NCBI RefSeq assembly: GCF_900110555.1
Contig: NZ_FOEE01000004.1
Location: forward strand, 301,010 to 365,009
DNA length: 64,000 nucleotides
Source of the DNA: Trujillonella endophytica
Lineage (GTDB): Bacteria; Actinomycetota; Actinomycetes; Mycobacteriales; Geodermatophilaceae
Direction of reading: 5' to 3'
Numbering within the stretch: position 1 is the stretch's first letter; each line of letters starts with the position of its first letter. A program made the position numbers and the translations under genes. This document shows, piece by piece, positions 61,807 to 64,000 of the stretch. The notes under the pieces are model-generated. The model was not told where the DNA came from. It saw only the letters and a program-made list of their open reading frames with translations, and ran no database searches.

Positions 61807-62648
61807 GTCAGGCGGGTCACGAGCGCCGGCAGGACGGCGCCGAGCGGGGCGTCCACCTTGACGTCGACCTTCGCGTCGCCACGGGTGGGGCCGAGGTTGA
61901 CGACGGCGACCGGGATGCCGAGCTCGGCGGCCCGCAGGACGAACCGGTAGCCGCTCATCACGGTCAGGGACGAGCCGAGCACGAGCAGGCTGCCGGACTC
62001 CTCGAGCAGCCGGAAGCAGCCGCCCACCCGGTCGCGCGGCACCGTCTCGCCGAAGAAGACGACGTCGGGCTTGAGCGGGCCACCGCCGCAGGCCAGGCAG
62101 TCGACCATGACGAACCCGTCGAGGACCTCGTCGGGCAGCTCGGCGTCGCCGTCGGGGTTGACCTCGTCGGCGCGCGGGCCGAAGTCCGGGTTGGCCGCGC
62201 GCAGCCGCTCGTCCAGCTGCGCCCGGGAGGCGACGTCGCCGCACTGCAGGCAGATGGTGCGGTCCAGCCCGCCGTGCAGTTCGACGACGTCGCGGGCGCC
62301 CGCGGCCTGGTGTAGCCCGTCGACGTTCTGCGTGATGACCCCGCTGAGCAGGCCGGCCGCCTCCAGCTGCGCCACGGCACGGTGGCCCTCGTTCGGGCGG
62401 GCCATCCGCATCTGCCGCCAGCCGACGAAGCTGCGCGCCCAGTAGCGGTGCCGGCCCCGCGGGTCCCGGCGGAAGGTCTGCCAGGTCATCGGCGTGTGCC
62501 GCCGCAGCGAGCCGCTGGCGCCGCGGTAGTCGGGAATGCCGGAGTCGGTGGACAGACCGGCGCCGGACAGCACGAGCGCATCGCCGTCGCCCACGAGGTG
62601 GGCCAGCGCGTCGAGGTCCGGGACGGCGGTGGTGGGCGCGGCGGTCAC
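61803..62648 (-). CDS. Sir2 family NAD-dependent deacetylase
   Basis: 281 aa. The Rossmann core LVLSGAGLSTDSGIPDYRG, TQNVDGLHQAAG with VELHG (catalytic His), and two C-x2-C zinc pairs (CLQCGD, CLACGG) are intact. It deacylates lysines using NAD. GTG at 62648 gives a normal N-terminus. The following small gene overlaps it. Confidence 0.93.
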   Translation of the reverse strand: MTAAPTTAVPDLDALAHLVGDGDALVLSGAGLSTDSGIPDYRGASGSLRRHTPMTWQTFRRDPRGRHRYWARSFVGWRQMRMARPNEGHRAVAQLEAAGLLSGVITQNVDGLHQAAGARDVVELHGGLDRTICLQCGDVASRAQLDERLRAANPDFGPRADEVNPDGDAELPDEVLDGFVMVDCLACGGGPLKPDVVFFGETVPRDRVGGCFRLLEESGSLLVLGSSLTVMSGYRFVLRAAELGIPVAVVNLGPTRGDAKVDVKVDAPLGAVLPALVTRLT

Positions 62649-62691
62649 CCGGCCATGGTCCCCCGGCCCGCGCCCGCGCGCCGCCGTCGCG

Positions 62692-63141
62692 TCAGGCTGT
62701 CGCGGGCAGTTCCCGCTCGAGTCGACCGAGCAGGTCGACGTAGACCCGGCGCAGACCCGCGGGCGCGAAGGTGCGCTCGAAGAAGCCGCCGATACCACCG
62801 GCGCCGTCCCACGTCGTCCGCACGCGGACGGTCGTGCTGCCCGCGTCGGCGGGATGGACCGTCCAGGTGGTCACCATGGAGGAGCGGGTGTCGCGCTCCA
62901 CCAGCGTGTCCGCGTCGGGCTGGGAGACCTCGACCAGCTGCTCGCGCACGCGCTTGGACGTGGCGGCGAATCGCCAGCCGACGCGGGTGCCCGCTCCCTG
63001 CCCGCCGGCCTCCACCCGGTAGTCGGAGAACTGCTCGGGCAGCGCCCGGCTGCGGACCCCGGAGTAGTCGGCCAGCCCGGCCCGGACCCGGTCGACCGGA
63101 GCGTGCACGACGTGTTCGGCAGTTGCCACGACCTGTCCCAT
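62692..63141 (-). CDS. SRPBCC (START-like) domain protein
   Basis: 149 aa SRPBCC fold: VVATAEHVVHAPVDRVRAGLADYSG, a central TTWDGAGGIGGFFERTFAP and a C-terminal helix. Polyketide-cyclase/activator-type lipid-binding proteins share this fold; ligand unknown. A start at 63150 is possible. Confidence 0.85.
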   Translation of the reverse strand: MGQVVATAEHVVHAPVDRVRAGLADYSGVRSRALPEQFSDYRVEAGGQGAGTRVGWRFAATSKRVREQLVEVSQPDADTLVERDTRSSMVTTWTVHPADAGSTTVRVRTTWDGAGGIGGFFERTFAPAGLRRVYVDLLGRLERELPATA

Positions 63142-63200
63142 GCCCACCATCCTGCCGTCCGGGCCCGCGGGAGCGTCGGCGCCGCCCGTCGGTCGCGGTG

Positions 63201-63578
63201 TCAGGCCCCGCGCTCCTCCTCGTTCAGGTAGCCGCAGCGGTACCGGGCACCGGCCATGGCCTCGGTGAAACGGCCCTCCCAGGCGGGGTCGTCGGCCGGG
63301 AAGACGGTGAAGATCCGCTCCTCCAGGACGACGGGCAGCCCGTCCAGCCCGGTGCAGGAGCGGCGCAGCAGCACGCGGGTGTGCCCGTCGACCTCGTCGT
63401 GGGCCGGCGCCCAGCGGGCGCCGGCCACGGCCTCGGCCATCCGCGCGCGGTCGCGCCTGGGCAGGGCCTGGTGCGTGCCGCCGGCCGGCGACAACAGGCG
63501 ACGCTCGGGCCAGGTGACCCAGACGATCACGAACGCCAGCCCGACGATCAGGGCCACCGCTGCCAGCACCGCGGTCAT
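63201..63578 (-). CDS. Small membrane-anchored hypothetical protein
   Basis: 125 aa. One N-terminal helix (VLAAVALIVGLAFVIVWVTW) precedes a soluble domain of about 95 residues without a recognised motif. It has two Cys residues in the mature part that could form a disulphide. Confidence 0.7.
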   Translation of the reverse strand: MTAVLAAVALIVGLAFVIVWVTWPERRLLSPAGGTHQALPRRDRARMAEAVAGARWAPAHDEVDGHTRVLLRRSCTGLDGLPVVLEERIFTVFPADDPAWEGRFTEAMAGARYRCGYLNEEERGA

Positions 63579-63658
63579 GGATGCGACGGTAGTGCGCTCC
63601 GGCGGACCAGCGGGGTGGCACGGGCACGCCCGGTGCGCTGTGGGATCGTGACGGCCGC

Positions 63659-63731
63659 GCCCCCGTAGCTCAGGGGATAGAGCATCGGTTTCCTAAACCG
63701 TGTGCCGCAGGTTCGAATCCTGCCGGGGGCA
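63659..63731 (+). tRNA. tRNA-Arg (anticodon CCT)
   Basis: 73 bases with acceptor GCCCCCG/CGGGGGC, anticodon loop TTCCTAA giving CCT (reads AGG), and T-arm GCAGG-TTCGAAT-CCTGC. CCA is not encoded. AGG is rare in this genome type. An insertion sequence begins within a few bases of its 3' end. Confidence 0.94.
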
Positions 63732-63737
63732 CCGTGT

Positions 63738-63790
63738 GATGTCGCAAGACATCCCGGACGCCCGGACCCACGGAACGTGGGTTCGGGCGT
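63738..63790. repeat. Short dyad and hairpin at the IS481 element end
   Basis: GATGTC-GCAA-GACATC (63738-63753) is a dyad and may belong to the terminal inverted repeat. It is followed by arms 63758-63772 and 63776-63790 (one G-T pair), a likely terminator of the transposase gene on the minus strand. Confidence 0.5.
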
Positions 63791-63793
63791 TTG

Positions 63794-64000
63794 TCATTTG
63801 CGGGTGGGGCCGGGTGGTCGGCCGGTGGGCTGGTAGTCGCGGCTGGGGTCGAGAACGAGTTCGCGGAGTAGTTCGCCGGTGGCGGCGTCGATGACGCGGA
63901 TGTCCAGGTCCTGGACGAGGAGCAGGACGTGGGTTCCGGCGTGGGTTCGGCCGATGCCGATGTGGTGCAGGCGGCCGGCCAGGCGCAGGGTGACGCAGCC
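63794..64000 (-). mobile_element. IS481 family transposase, C-terminal end (partial; runs off the window)
   Basis: The last 68 codons of a minus-strand frame read a typical IS481 C-terminus: HHIGIGRTHAGTHVLLLVQD, then IDAATGELLRELVLDP and RDYQPTGRPPG before TGA at 63794. Codon use (CTA, GAA, CGA) is less GC-rich than its neighbours. Whether the rest of the element is intact lies outside the window. Confidence 0.85.

Overview
The window is about 74-75% GC with strong G/C third-position bias, dense translationally coupled genes, RpfB, a GlpR/Glp division pair and a Pmt protein mannosyltransferase. This points to an actinobacterium, and the overall flavour (large exopolysaccharide cluster, PKD/LamG secreted proteins, LGFP-repeat proteins, short palindromic intergenic repeats) fits Geodermatophilaceae (Blastococcus, Geodermatophilus or Modestobacter). 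The genus is an inference; no rRNA gene is present.

Layout. (1) 1-8.4 kb, minus strand: a seven-gene, mostly stop/start-overlapping exopolysaccharide operon running CDP-alcohol phosphotransferase, GT4 glycosyltransferase, cytidylyltransferase, polysaccharide deacetylase, acyltransferase-SGNH, flippase, O-antigen ligase-like polymerase. (2) 8.6-16.9 kb: two tandem giant secreted paralogs (1499 and 1185 aa) with propeller-like, FN3-like, LamG and PKD modules, each with its own hairpin terminator and with related upstream regions. (3) 17.2-20.8 kb: initiating sugar transferase, DUF1972 glycosyltransferase and an anchored hypothetical protein. (4) 21.0-25.4 kb: tRNA-Gln, glmU, prs, rplY, pth. (5) 25.5-27.3 kb: a fatty-acid desaturase with a palindromic operator and a TetR regulator. 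(6) 27.4-34.4 kb: metG, tatD, a membrane protein, rpfB, rsmA, ispE. (7) 34.4-37.9 kb: membrane protein, amino-acid permease and divergent CorA. (8) 38.0-39.1 kb: an AbiEi-like/DUF559 gene bracketed by two long hairpins. (9) 39.1-46.7 kb: rsmI, pmt, a secreted sugar dehydrogenase-PKD-LGFP protein, an enoyl-CoA hydratase and DAHP synthase. (10) 46.9-51.5 kb: tRNA-Ala, glpR, GNAT, glp, galU, 5-formyl-THF cyclo-ligase. (11) 51.6-56.8 kb: carboxyltransferase, MarR, GMC oxidoreductase, enoyl-CoA hydratase, TetR. (12) 57-63.6 kb: fmdB-like, SAF protein, mscL, YbaK-like deacylase, VOC, thioesterase, a DNA-glycosylase-like fusion, Sir2 and small genes. (13) 63.7-64 kb: tRNA-Arg followed by the 3' end of an IS481-type transposase.

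The housekeeping backbone (mscL, fmdB-like, 5-FCL, galU, glp/moeA1, rimJ-like, glpR, pmt, rsmI, metS, tatD, rpfB, ksgA, ispE, pth, rplY, prsA, glmU) is the gene set of the Mycobacterium tuberculosis Rv0985c-Rv1018c stretch, recalled from general knowledge. The exopolysaccharide cluster, the desaturase/TetR pair, the hairpin-bracketed DUF559 gene and the carboxyltransferase-to-TetR block are accessory insertions on that backbone.

Most worth following up: the DUF559 gene whose flanking hairpins supply the stop codons of two convergent genes; a 47-bp-period tandem repeat family present at two distant sites in opposite orientation; the CDP-alcohol branch inside the exopolysaccharide operon; the shared, exactly spaced upstream block of the two giant secreted proteins; and a glycosylase-like protein fused to a PUA/EVE-like domain.
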